Positions 1 through 8,432 of a stretch of DNA of 64,000 bases are shown here, in pieces. The position numbers and the translations under genes were made by a program. The stretch is from contig NZ_CP073318.1 of assembly GCF_018263855.1 (NCBI RefSeq), positions 10,168,001 to 10,232,000 of the forward strand, read 5' to 3'. Every line of letters starts with the position of its first letter. Within the stretch, counting starts at the first letter, position 1. Under the pieces are notes generated by a model that did no database searches, was not told where the DNA came from, and saw nothing but the letters and a program-made list of their open reading frames with translations. Source of the stretch: Kutzneria sp. CA-103260 (GTDB lineage: Bacteria > Actinomycetota > Actinomycetes > Mycobacteriales > Pseudonocardiaceae).

Positions 1-237
1 CTCTCGCCCGAGGAGTTCCGGGTCACGCCGCTCAACCCGTGGAACCCGGAGTCGGTCGAGGCACCGTCGCGCACGGTGCTGCCGCCGCTGCTCAAGGGCT
101 ACCTGCGGCTGGGCACCTGGGTCTGCGGCCGCCCCGCCCACGACCCGGACTTCGGCGTCGCCGACCTGTTCGTGCTGCTGTCCATGGACCGGGTCGACCA
201 GCGCTACCTCAAGTTCTTCCTGGGGCAGACCGCATGA
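1..237 (+). CDS. GNAT-type lipid N-acyltransferase, C-terminal fragment (OlsB-like)
   Basis: Only the last 78 codons are in the window; the start lies upstream. The readable end, with a PPLLKGYLRLGTWVCG stretch followed by a PDFGVADLFVLL stretch, matches in my recollection the C-terminus of the ornithine-ACP N-acyltransferase / GNAT hemolysin-like family, which acylates ornithine (or a related amine) with an ACP-bound 3-hydroxy fatty acid. Its stop overlaps the start of the next gene (ATGA), and that gene is a PlsC-type O-acyltransferase, so the two look like an OlsB/OlsA-type pair for aminolipid synthesis at the membrane. The same adjacency exists in mycobacteria (Rv3027c-Rv3026c). The substrate is inferred, because the catalytic part is not visible. 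Confidence 0.65.
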   Translation, partial: LSPEEFRVTPLNPWNPESVEAPSRTVLPPLLKGYLRLGTWVCGRPAHDPDFGVADLFVLLSMDRVDQRYLKFFLGQTA

Positions 238-1088
238 GCGCGCACGCGTGGATGCCGAACTCCCCGTGCGACACGAGCTGCGTCACCGGCGGCACGTTCC
301 GCCGGGTGTCGATCGTTCGGGTGATGCTGCGGGTGCTGACCGCGCTTGTGGTGCTGCTCAGCGGCCTGCTGATCGTGGTGGCCAAGCCGGTGCTGCGGTC
401 CAACACCCGGCACGCGATCCGTCGCTGGTTCGCCAGCCTGGTGCGGGCCTTCGGGGTGCGTGTCGAGGTGCACGGTGACGCCAGGTTCCAGGCCACGCCC
501 GGCCGTGGTGTGCTGGTGGTCAGCAACCACGTGTCCTGGCTGGACTCGCTGACGCTCAACGCCGTGCAGCCGATGGCCATGGTGGCCAAGCTCGACATCA
601 AGGGCTGGCCGCTGCTGGGCAAGCTGATCTCCGCCGCCGGCTCGGTGTTCATCGACCGGGAGCGGCTGACCAGGCTGCCGGAGACGGTGTCGGAGCTGGG
701 CGAGGCGCTGCGCAACGGCCTGGCCATCGGCACCAACCCGGAGGGCACCACCTGGTGCGGCATCTCCTCCGGCCGGTTCCGCCCGGCGCTGTTCCAGGCC
801 GCCCTGGACGCCGGTGTGCCGGTCCGCCCGGTGGCGCTGCGCTACCGCGTGGCCGACGGCACGACCGCCCGTCCAGCGGCGTTCGTCGGCACCGAGGACC
901 TGGTCACCGCGATGCGCCGGGTGCTGCGGCTGCGCGGCCTGGTCGTCGAGGTGCACGTGCTGCCCGAGATCGCCCCCGGCCGCGCCGACAACCGGCGTGA
1001 TCTGGCTCTCATTGCCGAGGCCGACGTGGCCGAAGCGCTCGGAACGACAGTTGCTTTGCACAAAGAACTGGACTTCCAGCGCGCCTGA
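234..1088 (+). CDS. PlsC-type 1-acylglycerol-3-phosphate / lyso-ornithine lipid O-acyltransferase
   Basis: 284-residue membrane-associated acyltransferase. It carries the family's HX4D catalytic motif (NHVSWLD, about residue 100), a substrate-binding FIDRER block and the NPEGTT motif, preceded by one hydrophobic N-terminal segment. The family moves an acyl chain from acyl-CoA or acyl-ACP onto a lysolipid hydroxyl. The ATG start overlaps the stop of the upstream GNAT acyltransferase by four bases, implying translational coupling and a shared lipid product, plausibly an ornithine-type aminolipid. The N-terminus contains the short cysteine-bearing stretch MPNSPCDTSCV, which I associate with actinobacterial members of this subfamily. 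Ordinary phosphatidic-acid synthesis remains an alternative. Confidence 0.8.
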   Translation: MSAHAWMPNSPCDTSCVTGGTFRRVSIVRVMLRVLTALVVLLSGLLIVVAKPVLRSNTRHAIRRWFASLVRAFGVRVEVHGDARFQATPGRGVLVVSNHVSWLDSLTLNAVQPMAMVAKLDIKGWPLLGKLISAAGSVFIDRERLTRLPETVSELGEALRNGLAIGTNPEGTTWCGISSGRFRPALFQAALDAGVPVRPVALRYRVADGTTARPAAFVGTEDLVTAMRRVLRLRGLVVEVHVLPEIAPGRADNRRDLALIAEADVAEALGTTVALHKELDFQRA

Positions 1089-1090
1089 GG

Positions 1091-2467
1091 TTGCACAGTA
1101 TCAAGGTGAGTGTTGCGGAGGGGACGGCGAGGAAGCCGAGCGCGCTGTGGGCGCCGGATCGTCGAGCAGCCACTACTGGCTTGTTGTTGTTGGTGACGCT
1201 GGCCGCGTTCGAGCAGATGGGTGTGAGCACGGCGTTGCCCACGCTCGTGCACGACCTGCACGGGGAATCGCTGTACTCCTGGCCGTTCACCATGTTCCTG
1301 GCCACCGAGGTGGTCGGGAACGTGCTGGGCGGCCGGTTGTGCGACCGCCGCGGGCCGGCGGCGGTGCTGATGATCGGCCCGCTGCTGTTCGCGCTGGGCC
1401 TGGTGGTCGCCGGCACCTCGCAGGAGATGGCGCAGCTGCTGGTCGGCCGCGCGTTGCAGGGCATCGGCGGCGGGGCCCAGGTCGTCGCGCTGTACGTGAT
1501 GATCGCGATGGTGTTCCCGGAGCGGGACCGGCCGGTCGCGTTCGGCGCGCTGTCCGCCGCCTGGGTCGTGCCGTCGCTGGTCGGGCCGACGATCGCCGGC
1601 CTGGTCACCCAGTACCTGAACTGGCGGTGGATCTTCCTGGGGCTGGCCCCGCTGGTGCTGATCGGCTGGGCGCTGGTGGTGATCGTGCTGCGCCGGCTGC
1701 CGGCGTTCGTGCCCTCGGAGACCGGCCAACGCCGCCGCGGCCTGCCGCTGGCCGCCGTGGCCGCCGCGGTCGGGCTGGCCGTGCTGAGCTGGGCCGGCGA
1801 CCACCCGGACCTGGTCGGCCTGGTCGTCGTGCTGGTGGGCCTGGCCGTGGTGGTGCCGGCGCTGCGGGTGCTGCTGCCCAAGGGCACCCTGGTCGTGCGG
1901 GCCGGCCTGCCCAGCGTGATCCTGGCCCGCAGCCTGCTGTCCGGCGCGTTCTTCGGCAGCCAGATCTTCCTGCCGCTGGTGTTGCAGCAGGTGCACGGCT
2001 TCTCGCCGGCGCTGGCCGGCGTGCCGCTGACCATCTCGGCGCTGGGCTGGTCGGCCGCGTCCTGGTGGCAGGGGCGGCACCCGGACCTGGCCCGGCCGCT
2101 GCTGATGCGGCGGGGCTTCCTGCTGATCACGCTGGGGCTGGTGCTGGTGACGTTCGTCGCACCCGTGTGGGGGCCGCCGTGGCTGGCCGCGGCGGCCTGG
2201 GTGTTCGCCGGCATGGGCATGGGGCTGGCCGTGTCCAGCGTGTCGGTGCTGGTGCTGAAGCTGTCGCCGGAGGAGGACCGCGGCTTCAACTCGGCCGCGC
2301 TGCAGCTGTCCGACCTGTTCGGGCAGTCCCTGTTCGTGGGGCTGGGCGGCGTGCTGGTGGCACAGCTGGGGCCGACGCTGGGCTGGTCGCCGCTCAACGC
2401 CGTGCTGGCCGCGTGCACCCTGTTCGGGGCGCTGGTGTTGAGCCGTCGGGCTGCAAGCCATTCGTGA
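1091..2467 (+). CDS. MFS drug/metabolite exporter
   Basis: Hydrophobic protein of about 450 residues with the layout of the major facilitator superfamily, closest in style to the DHA2/EmrB drug:proton antiporters. The first half has the FEQMGVSTALPTLVHDL opening, the GGRLCDRRGPAAVLM loop (motif A, after TM2) and the GRALQGIGGGAQ segment (motif B). It would act in the cytoplasmic membrane as a proton-coupled exporter; the substrate cannot be read from sequence. The longest frame starts with TTG at 1091, three bases after the preceding stop. A GTG at 1106 is an equally reasonable start and neither has a convincing ribosome-binding site. Confidence 0.78.
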   Translation: MHSIKVSVAEGTARKPSALWAPDRRAATTGLLLLVTLAAFEQMGVSTALPTLVHDLHGESLYSWPFTMFLATEVVGNVLGGRLCDRRGPAAVLMIGPLLFALGLVVAGTSQEMAQLLVGRALQGIGGGAQVVALYVMIAMVFPERDRPVAFGALSAAWVVPSLVGPTIAGLVTQYLNWRWIFLGLAPLVLIGWALVVIVLRRLPAFVPSETGQRRRGLPLAAVAAAVGLAVLSWAGDHPDLVGLVVVLVGLAVVVPALRVLLPKGTLVVRAGLPSVILARSLLSGAFFGSQIFLPLVLQQVHGFSPALAGVPLTISALGWSAASWWQGRHPDLARPLLMRRGFLLITLGLVLVTFVAPVWGPPWLAAAAWVFAGMGMGLAVSSVSVLVLKLSPEEDRGFNSAALQLSDLFGQSLFVGLGGVLVAQLGPTLGWSPLNAVLAACTLFGALVLSRRAASHS

Positions 2468-2501
2468 ACCGTCACGCGGACGGGCTACCCTTAGCCCTGC
2501 G

Positions 2502-3659
2502 ATGGCTTATCTCGACCATGCCGCCACCACTCCCATGCTCCCGCAGGCAGTGGCGGCGATGACCGAGGCGTTGTCCACCCTGGGCAACGCCTCGTCGCTG
2601 CACACCTCCGGCCGCCGGGCCCGGCGTGCCGTCGAGGAGGCCCGGGAGGACATCGCCGACGCGCTGGGGGCCCGCCCGTCCGAGGTGATCTTCACCGCCG
2701 GCGGCACGGAGAGCGACAACCTGGCCGTCAAGGGCATCTACTGGGCTCGGGACAAGCCGCGCGTGCTGGCCTCGACCGTGGAGCACCACGCGGTGCTGGA
2801 CGCCGTGCAGTGGCTCGGCGAGGACACCGTGGGCTGGCTGGAGGTCGACTCCGGCGGCCGGGTCACTTCTGAGGTGCTGTCGGACGCTTTGGACGACAGT
2901 GTCGGTCTGGTGACGGTCATGTGGGCCAACAACGAGGTCGGCACCGTCAACCCGATCCGCGAGCTGGCCGAGGTCGCCGCCGCGGCGGGCGTGCCGCTGC
3001 ACACCGACGCCGTGCAGGCGGTCGGGTCGGTGCCGGTGAACTTCGCCGAGTCCGGGGCGTCCGCGCTGACGCTGACCGGCCACAAGCTCGGCGGCCCGTA
3101 CGGGATCGGAGCCCTGCTGCTCAGGCGGGACGTCAAGTGCACGCCCCTGCTGCACGGCGGTGGGCAGGAACGCGACGTGCACTCGGGGACGTTGAACGTG
3201 CCGGCGATCGTCGGCCTGGCCGCCGCGGTGCGGGCTTCCGTCGAGGATGACTCGGCGCGGGTGCGGGCGCTGCGGGACGAGCTGGTCGCCGCCGTGCGCA
3301 AGGCCGTGCCGGACGCCGTGCTGAACGGCGATCCGGTGGACCGGCTGCCCGGCAACGCGCACTTCACGTTCCCCGGCTGCGAGGGCGACAGCCTGCTGAT
3401 GTTGTTGGACGCCAAGGGCATCGAGTGCTCCACCGGCTCCGCCTGCACGGCCGGCGTCGCGCAGCCCAGCCACGTGCTGCTGGCCATGGGCGTCGAGCCC
3501 GCGGCCGCCCGCGGCTCGCTGCGGTTCTCGCTCGGCCACACGTCGACCGCCGAGGACGTCGCCGCGCTGGCCGAGGCGATCGGGCCGGCGGTGGAACGGG
3601 CCCGCAACGCCGGCATCGCCGGTCTGCGACGGCGGTCGGCTTCCAGGGTGAGGATGTGA
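2502..3659 (+). CDS. iscS: cysteine desulfurase (NifS/IscS class)
   Basis: PLP-dependent aminotransferase class V enzyme of 385 residues that turns L-cysteine into L-alanine and a protein-bound persulfide. Visible hallmarks are the YLDHAATTP start, the FTAGGTESDN block, the PLP lysine in LTGHKLGGPYG (about residue 195) and the sulfur-accepting cysteine in the ECSTGSACTAG loop (about residue 320). It sits directly before mnmA, with the stop adjoining that gene's start region. The sulfur is therefore most likely delivered to MnmA for tRNA 2-thiolation, and perhaps also to Fe-S assembly. The length and motifs are complete. Confidence 0.93.
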   Translation: MAYLDHAATTPMLPQAVAAMTEALSTLGNASSLHTSGRRARRAVEEAREDIADALGARPSEVIFTAGGTESDNLAVKGIYWARDKPRVLASTVEHHAVLDAVQWLGEDTVGWLEVDSGGRVTSEVLSDALDDSVGLVTVMWANNEVGTVNPIRELAEVAAAAGVPLHTDAVQAVGSVPVNFAESGASALTLTGHKLGGPYGIGALLLRRDVKCTPLLHGGGQERDVHSGTLNVPAIVGLAAAVRASVEDDSARVRALRDELVAAVRKAVPDAVLNGDPVDRLPGNAHFTFPGCEGDSLLMLLDAKGIECSTGSACTAGVAQPSHVLLAMGVEPAAARGSLRFSLGHTSTAEDVAALAEAIGPAVERARNAGIAGLRRRSASRVRM

Positions 3660-3661
3660 GC

Positions 3662-4732
3662 ATGCGGGTACTGGCGGCGATGAGCGGCGGCGTGGACTCC
3701 GCCGTGGCCGCGGCGCGGGCGGTCGAGGCCGGACATGAGGTGGTCGGCGTGCACCTGGCGCTGTCGGCCAAGCCCGGCACGCTGCGCACCGGGGCCCGCG
3801 GCTGCTGCACCCTTGAGGACGCCAACGACGCCCGGCGGGCCGCCGACGTGCTCGGAATTCCCTTCTACGTCTGGGATTTCGCCGAGCGCTTCACCGAGGA
3901 CGTGATCGAGGACTTCGTCGCCGAGTACGCGGCCGGGCGCACGCCCAACCCGTGCCTGCGGTGCAACGAGAAGATCAAGTTCGAGGCCCTGCTGGACAAG
4001 GCCATCGCGCTCGGCTTCGACGCCGTCTGCACCGGGCACTACGCCCAGCTGTCCACTGTGGACGGCCGGCCGGAGCTGCGCCGGTCCGTCGACGACGGCA
4101 AGGACCAGTCCTACGTGCTGGCCTCGCTGACCGAGGATCAGTTGGCGCATGCCATGTTCCCGCTCGGCGACACCGTCAAGGAGCAGGTCCGCGTCGAGGC
4201 CGCCGAGCGCGGCCTGGCCGTCGCGGCCAAGCCCGACAGCCACGACATCTGCTTCATCCCCGACGGCGACACCCGGTCGTTCCTCACCAAGCGGCTCGGC
4301 GAGCAGGCCGGCGACCTGGTCGACGCCGAGACCGGCGCCGTGCTGGGTCGGCACACCGGCGTGCACGGCTTCACCGTCGGGCAGCGGCACGGGCTCGGCA
4401 TCGACGCCCCCGCCCCCGACGGCCGGCCCCGCTACGTGCTGGCCCTGGAGCCGGTCAGCGGCACCGTCCGCGTCGGCTCGGCCGAAAAGCTTGCTGTCAC
4501 CGGGATCGAGGCCGCCCAACCGGTCGTCCACGTCGACTGGGACGGCCTGGTGGAGTGCACCGCCCAGGTTCGGGCCCACGGCGGCATCGCCCCCGCCGTC
4601 GCCGAGGTCGTCGACGGCTCCGTACAGGTCACCCTGCGGGAACCCCTTCGTGGCGTTGCCCCCGGTCAGGCCGTCGTGCTGTACCGGGACGACGTCGTGC
4701 TGGCCAGCGCCACCATCACCGGGACCCGCTGA
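3662..4732 (+). CDS. mnmA: tRNA 2-thiouridylase MnmA
   Basis: 356-residue enzyme that 2-thiolates the wobble uridine of tRNA-Lys, -Glu and -Gln, using ATP and sulfur relayed from cysteine desulfurase. The PP-loop SGGVDS lies at residues 8-13; the two conserved cysteines are in TPNPCLRC and HDICFIPDGD, and the C-terminal barrel is complete. The start is placed at ATG 3662, which has AGGGTGAGG about eight bases upstream. An in-frame GTG at 3656 has too little spacing. It follows cysteine desulfurase directly and its stop overlaps the next start (TGATG), so the three genes from 2502 look like one operon. Confidence 0.95.
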   Translation: MRVLAAMSGGVDSAVAAARAVEAGHEVVGVHLALSAKPGTLRTGARGCCTLEDANDARRAADVLGIPFYVWDFAERFTEDVIEDFVAEYAAGRTPNPCLRCNEKIKFEALLDKAIALGFDAVCTGHYAQLSTVDGRPELRRSVDDGKDQSYVLASLTEDQLAHAMFPLGDTVKEQVRVEAAERGLAVAAKPDSHDICFIPDGDTRSFLTKRLGEQAGDLVDAETGAVLGRHTGVHGFTVGQRHGLGIDAPAPDGRPRYVLALEPVSGTVRVGSAEKLAVTGIEAAQPVVHVDWDGLVECTAQVRAHGGIAPAVAEVVDGSVQVTLREPLRGVAPGQAVVLYRDDVVLASATITGTR

Positions 4733-5052
4733 TGCGCCGGATCTGCTTCCTGCTGCGGGTGCGGCCCGACCGCCTCGACGAGTACCGCGAACGGCACGCC
4801 TCCGTCTGGCCCGAGATGCGCGACGCCCTGCGGGAAACCGGCTGGGGCAACTACTCCCTGTTCCTCGCCCCCGACGGCCTGCTCGTCGGCTACCTGGAGA
4901 CCGACGACTTCGACGCCGCCCGCGCCGGCATGGAGGCCCGCGAGGTCAACGCCCGCTGGCAGGCCGAGATGGCCGAGTTCTTCGTCGCCCTGGACGGTTC
5001 CCGCCCCGACGAGGCCATGAAGCCCCTCGACGAGGTCTTCCACCTCGACTGA
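4732..5052 (+). CDS. rhaM: L-rhamnose mutarotase family protein
   Basis: 106-residue protein of the RhaM/YiiL family, dimeric ferredoxin-like proteins that interconvert alpha and beta anomers of L-rhamnose. Recognisable features are the MRRICFLLRVRPDRLDEYRE opening, the RHASVWPEM segment with the family histidine and the WQAEMAEFF helix. The ATG overlaps the mnmA stop (TGATG), so it is translated from the mnmA transcript. No rhamnose catabolic genes are nearby, so the true substrate may be another sugar; only family membership is firm. Confidence 0.8.
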   Translation: MRRICFLLRVRPDRLDEYRERHASVWPEMRDALRETGWGNYSLFLAPDGLLVGYLETDDFDAARAGMEAREVNARWQAEMAEFFVALDGSRPDEAMKPLDEVFHLD

Positions 5053-5101
5053 GATCCACCCCAATGCAGGTAAGGCGTCCTTCCCCGCATGAGTTGGTGG
5101 C

Positions 5102-5932
5102 TCAGAACTCCGCGCGGAACACCCGCAGGAAGTTGCGGAACCACCCGAACCGAGAGCCCAGCCCGTACATCCGGCGCAGGCCCGGGTCGGGGATCCGCTC
5201 GTACCGCGACACGAGGGCGACGTGTTCGCGCAGGCGCAGCCGTGGGTTCCAGCGCTCCACGTCCGACTCGTCGCGCATCGGCGTCCAGTACGCCGGGTAG
5301 TCGCCGTACCAGCGGCCGAAGTTCTTCTTCAGCAGCTGCGTGGCCTTGGCCATCCACGGCGCCACCCCGTCGAAGATCAGCTCGCCGCTGGGGAAGTGGT
5401 CGGTGAGCCGCTTGAGCAGCTCCCGCACCTCGTTCTCGCGCAGGTACATCAGCAGGCCCTCGGCGATGATCAGCCCCGGCTTGTCGGTGGGGATCTCGTC
5501 CAGCCATGCGCTGTCCGTGACCGAGGAGGCGATCATCCGGTAGTTGCCGGACTCGTCGTAGAGCTTGCGGCGCAGCTCGATCACGTCGGGCAGGTCGACG
5601 TCGAACCAGCGCACCCCGGCCGGCGGGTCGAGCCGAAAGGCCCGGCTGTCCAGGCCGCACGCCATGTGCAGCACCGTGGCGTCCGGGTGACGGCTGAGGA
5701 AGTCGGCGGCCCAGTCGTCGAGCTGCCGGCCGCGCAGCGCGACCCCGTACCGGCTGTTGGTGACCGACCGTTTGCTCAGCCTCGTCCAGTCGTAGTCGAT
5801 CCGCCGCACCGCATCGGCCGCGAACCGGTCGCCGAGAATCGGGTTGGCGTCGCGGCTCTCCAACGCCCTGAGGTACAGCGTCACCAGCATCGTGGACTGC
5901 ACGTCTCTGAGGTCGACCCGGCCGGTCTTCAT
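5102..5932 (-). CDS. SAM-dependent O-methyltransferase of the leucine carboxyl methyltransferase/TcmP type
   Basis: 276-residue class I methyltransferase. The SAM-binding region reads VLHMACGLDSRAFRLD followed by WFDVDLPDVIELRR, the pattern typical of the LCM/TcmP-like family that methylates carboxyl or hydroxyl groups of small molecules, often in secondary metabolism. Its ATG overlaps the stop of the upstream GbsR/MarR-type regulator by four bases, so the pair forms one minus-strand operon. A single biosynthetic cluster is not apparent, so the acceptor is unknown. Confidence 0.75.
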   Translation of the reverse strand: MKTGRVDLRDVQSTMLVTLYLRALESRDANPILGDRFAADAVRRIDYDWTRLSKRSVTNSRYGVALRGRQLDDWAADFLSRHPDATVLHMACGLDSRAFRLDPPAGVRWFDVDLPDVIELRRKLYDESGNYRMIASSVTDSAWLDEIPTDKPGLIIAEGLLMYLRENEVRELLKRLTDHFPSGELIFDGVAPWMAKATQLLKKNFGRWYGDYPAYWTPMRDESDVERWNPRLRLREHVALVSRYERIPDPGLRRMYGLGSRFGWFRNFLRVFRAEF

Positions 5933-6420
5933 CGCTCACCCCTGTTCGCCGCGCGGTAGTTGTCCCACCGCCGGATGAAGTCGCTGGCGACCTCCGTCGC
6001 CGAGAATCGGCAGAAATCCCCGAAGTCCTTCAGCCGCTCGCGCTGCTCCGGGCGGTCCTCGCCGATCACCGACAACCCGAACTCGGCCGCGTCCACGCCG
6101 GCCTGCATCCGGCCGAACTGGACCTGGAGCAGGCGGGTGAAGCCGCCCGGGGCGAGCCGGTAGTAGTGCTGCCGGGCCGCCGACGGCAGCCGCTCGACCA
6201 GGCCGCCCTCCTGCATCGGCCGGATCATCGTGCTGATCGACGCCTTGCTCGCGTTGAGCTCCGCCGCCAGCTCCGTCAGCGACTGGTGCGGCGGGTCGCA
6301 GACCATCAGCCACCCATAGATCCGCCCCATCGTGCGCGGCGCGCCCAGGGTCTCCATGAGCAGTCCGAGCCGATCGACCAGCTCCGCCTCTTCCGGGGAC
6401 ATTGTTCTCGCTATTCGCAT
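5929..6420 (-). CDS. GbsR/MarR-family transcriptional regulator
   Basis: 163-residue winged-helix protein with LTELAAELNASKASISTMIRPMQEGGLVERLP as its DNA-binding segment (described here in two parts: LTELAAELNASKAS, then ISTMIRPMQEGGLVERLP) and a long C-terminal dimerisation helix, as in the GbsR branch of the MarR superfamily. It leads a two-gene operon with the methyltransferase. A 20-bp palindrome (6421-6440) abuts the start codon with no room for a ribosome-binding site, so the mRNA may be leaderless and autorepressed. A second in-frame ATG, six codons in, is a possible alternative start. The effector is unknown. Confidence 0.8.
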   Translation of the reverse strand: MRIARTMSPEEAELVDRLGLLMETLGAPRTMGRIYGWLMVCDPPHQSLTELAAELNASKASISTMIRPMQEGGLVERLPSAARQHYYRLAPGGFTRLLQVQFGRMQAGVDAAEFGLSVIGEDRPEQRERLKDFGDFCRFSATEVASDFIRRWDNYRAANRGER

Positions 6421-6440
6421 CGTTCAGAACATTCTGAACG
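6421..6440. promoter_or_regulatory. palindromic operator candidate of the GbsR/MarR regulator
   Basis: Arms CGTTCAGAA and TTCTGAACG are perfect 9-bp inverted repeats separated by two bases. The site ends right at the regulator's start codon (6420), where a leaderless promoter's -10 element would lie. A protein bound here would block that promoter, so autoregulation is the simplest reading. Confidence 0.6.
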
Positions 6441-6475
6441 AACGGTACTGCGGTGGGACGGTGGCGGCAAGGCGA

Positions 6476-6538
6476 TTGCGGCTCTCGACCGCTCGATCTA
6501 TGATCTGACCGTGCGGTCGAAAGATGAATCGAGCGGTC
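6476..6538 (+). promoter_or_regulatory. leaderless promoter and inverted-repeat operator of the TetR gene
   Basis: A near-consensus promoter is visible: TTGCGG (6476-6481), 17 bases, TATGAT (6499-6504), then six bases to the GTG start at 6511, the spacing expected for a leaderless transcript. Perfect 11-bp inverted repeats GACCGCTCGAT (6487-6497) and ATCGAGCGGTC (6528-6538) flank it, one arm between -35 and -10 and the other inside the coding sequence. They are a likely binding site for the TetR protein itself. Confidence 0.6.
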
Positions 6539-7158
6539 GGACCTTCACCGAGCAGGCGAGGCGGACGCAGTTGGTGGCGTGCGCGATCGACCTGGTCGCG
6601 GAGGTCGGCTACCCGCAGGCTTCGCTGAGCAAGATCGCCGAGCGGGCCGGGGTGGCCAAGAGCGTGGTGCTGTACCACTTCGCCGGCAAGGACGAGCTGG
6701 TGAAGTCGTTGGTGCTGGAGGTGTTCCTGGCCGGGGCGCTGGACATGGTGCCGCCCATCCAGGCCGAGTCCACCGCCCAGGGCAAATTGGCGGCCTACAC
6801 CCGTGCCAACGGCGCGTCCATCGCGAGCCGGCCCAACAACGCGCTGGCCATGCTCAGCATGTGGACCAGCTACCGCTCGCCCGAGGGCAAACGGCTGGAC
6901 CAGGTGATGTTCGATTCGATCACGGCCAACCCGCCGGCCGAGGACCTCGCCGCCCTCGACCCGGCGGCGATTCTCGATCTCGGGCAGCGGACCGGGGAGT
7001 TCCGCGACTTCCCGATCGTGCCGATGGCCACCGCGCTGCGGCAGTCCATCGACGGCGCGGTGCTGCTTCTCTCGCGTGACAAGGAATTCGACGTGATCGG
7101 CTACTGCGAGGAAATCGTCACGATCTTCGATTTGGCTACCAGCAAGGGGGAACCATGA
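6511..7158 (+). CDS. TetR-family transcriptional regulator
   Basis: 215-residue protein with an N-terminal TetR helix-turn-helix: a SLSKIAERAGVAKSVVLYHF segment about 40 residues in, followed by the usual KDELVKSLV helix and an all-helical ligand-binding domain. The GTG at 6511 is chosen because a TATGAT -10 box lies six bases upstream (leaderless). Its stop overlaps the start of the glycosyltransferase gene (ATGA), so the regulator very likely controls its own operon and responds to a small molecule that the glycosyltransferase modifies. The ligand is not deducible. Confidence 0.85.
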   Translation: MRSKDESSGRTFTEQARRTQLVACAIDLVAEVGYPQASLSKIAERAGVAKSVVLYHFAGKDELVKSLVLEVFLAGALDMVPPIQAESTAQGKLAAYTRANGASIASRPNNALAMLSMWTSYRSPEGKRLDQVMFDSITANPPAEDLAALDPAAILDLGQRTGEFRDFPIVPMATALRQSIDGAVLLLSRDKEFDVIGYCEEIVTIFDLATSKGEP

Positions 7159-8432
7159 GCACTGTGGTCATCGCCGCGTTAGGCACCCAGGGGGATGTCG
7201 CGCCGTTCTGCGGCCTCGGGCCACGTCTGCGACGGGCCGGCCATCGGGTGGTGATCGCCGCCCAGGCGCCGTACGCGGATCTTGTCGCCAACGCCGGTCT
7301 GGAGTTCCGGCCGCTGCCCGGCGATCCGGAGGCCGGGGCGCAGAGCGAGGAATTCCAGCAGTACTTCGACAAGGGGCATTCGCGCCGTACGCGCAAGGGC
7401 ATCATCCCGACCCTGGTCGAGGGCCTGCGCGAGGTCGGTCCGGCGCTGGTCGAGGCCACCGAGGACGCCGACCTCCTGCTCACCGGCTTCGGCGCGGCGC
7501 TGCCCGCGTATCACGTGGGCCTGGGGCTGGGGATTCCGACCGCCGGCCTGTTCCTGCTGCCGACCGCCCCGACCGGCGACTTCCCGCCCGCCCCGCTGCC
7601 CATGCCGTCGCTGGGGCGCTGGGGCAACCGCCTCGTCCACACGATCGCCATGCAGGGCGAGCGGATCTTCCTGGCCGGGCTCAACGACCTTCGGCGCGAC
7701 CTGGGTCTCGCTCCGACGAGTCTGAGCGCCATCCGCCGGGAACAGCACGAACAGCGTTGGCCCATCCTCTACGGCTTCAGTCAGCACGTCGTTGCCCGAC
7801 CGTCCGACTGGCGCCCCGGGCTCGACATCGCCGGTTACTGGTGGCCGCCGCTGCAACCCGACTGGGAGCCCACGGCCGAGTTGCGAGACTTCCTCGACTC
7901 CGGCGAGCCTCCCGTCTACTTCGGTTACGGCAGCGGCGCTTTGAGTCGCTCCGACCGTCTCATCGAGCTCACCGTCGCCGCCGCCCGCAAGGCCGGCGTC
8001 CGGGCCGTCGTCTCCGGCCTGCCCGTCTCCGGCGACGACGTGCTCGGCATCGGCAACGTCGACTTCGACTGGCTCTTTCCCCAGATGGCCACCCTCGTCC
8101 ACCACGGCGGCGCCGGCACCACCGCCGCCGGCCTCTGGGCCGGTGTGCCCGCCGTGACCACTCCCGTCATCGTCGACCAGCACTTCTGGGGCCGCCGCCT
8201 GGTGCAGCTGGGCGCCTCCCCGGCTTCGATCCGGTTGCCGAAGCTGACCGTCGACCGCCTGGCCGCCGCCATCCGCGCGGCCATCGACAATCCGTCCTAC
8301 CGCACCCGCAGCCGTCAACTCCGTGACCAGATTCAGGACGAAGATGGCGGCGCCCCGGTGTTGGACCTGGTGGACCGCCTTGTCCACAGGGGCCAACCTG
8401 TCCACAGGCCGACCTCGCACAAGATCATCTAG
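7155..8432 (+). CDS. UGT-type glycosyltransferase (GT1 family)
   Basis: 425-residue GT-B fold enzyme. The N-terminus (MSTVVIAALGTQGDVAPF) is the acceptor-side opening typical of natural-product glycosyltransferases, and the C-terminal donor-binding signature LVHHGGAGTT is present near residue 316, followed by PVIVDQHFWGRRL. Such enzymes put a sugar from an NDP-sugar on natural products, xenobiotics or sterols. It is translationally coupled to a TetR regulator, which suggests an inducible detoxification or tailoring function. The last about 15 codons lie within a repeated element (8380-8484), so its natural C-terminus may have been changed by insertion of that element. Confidence 0.85.
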   Translation: MSTVVIAALGTQGDVAPFCGLGPRLRRAGHRVVIAAQAPYADLVANAGLEFRPLPGDPEAGAQSEEFQQYFDKGHSRRTRKGIIPTLVEGLREVGPALVEATEDADLLLTGFGAALPAYHVGLGLGIPTAGLFLLPTAPTGDFPPAPLPMPSLGRWGNRLVHTIAMQGERIFLAGLNDLRRDLGLAPTSLSAIRREQHEQRWPILYGFSQHVVARPSDWRPGLDIAGYWWPPLQPDWEPTAELRDFLDSGEPPVYFGYGSGALSRSDRLIELTVAAARKAGVRAVVSGLPVSGDDVLGIGNVDFDWLFPQMATLVHHGGAGTTAAGLWAGVPAVTTPVIVDQHFWGRRLVQLGASPASIRLPKLTVDRLAAAIRAAIDNPSYRTRSRQLRDQIQDEDGGAPVLDLVDRLVHRGQPVHRPTSHKII

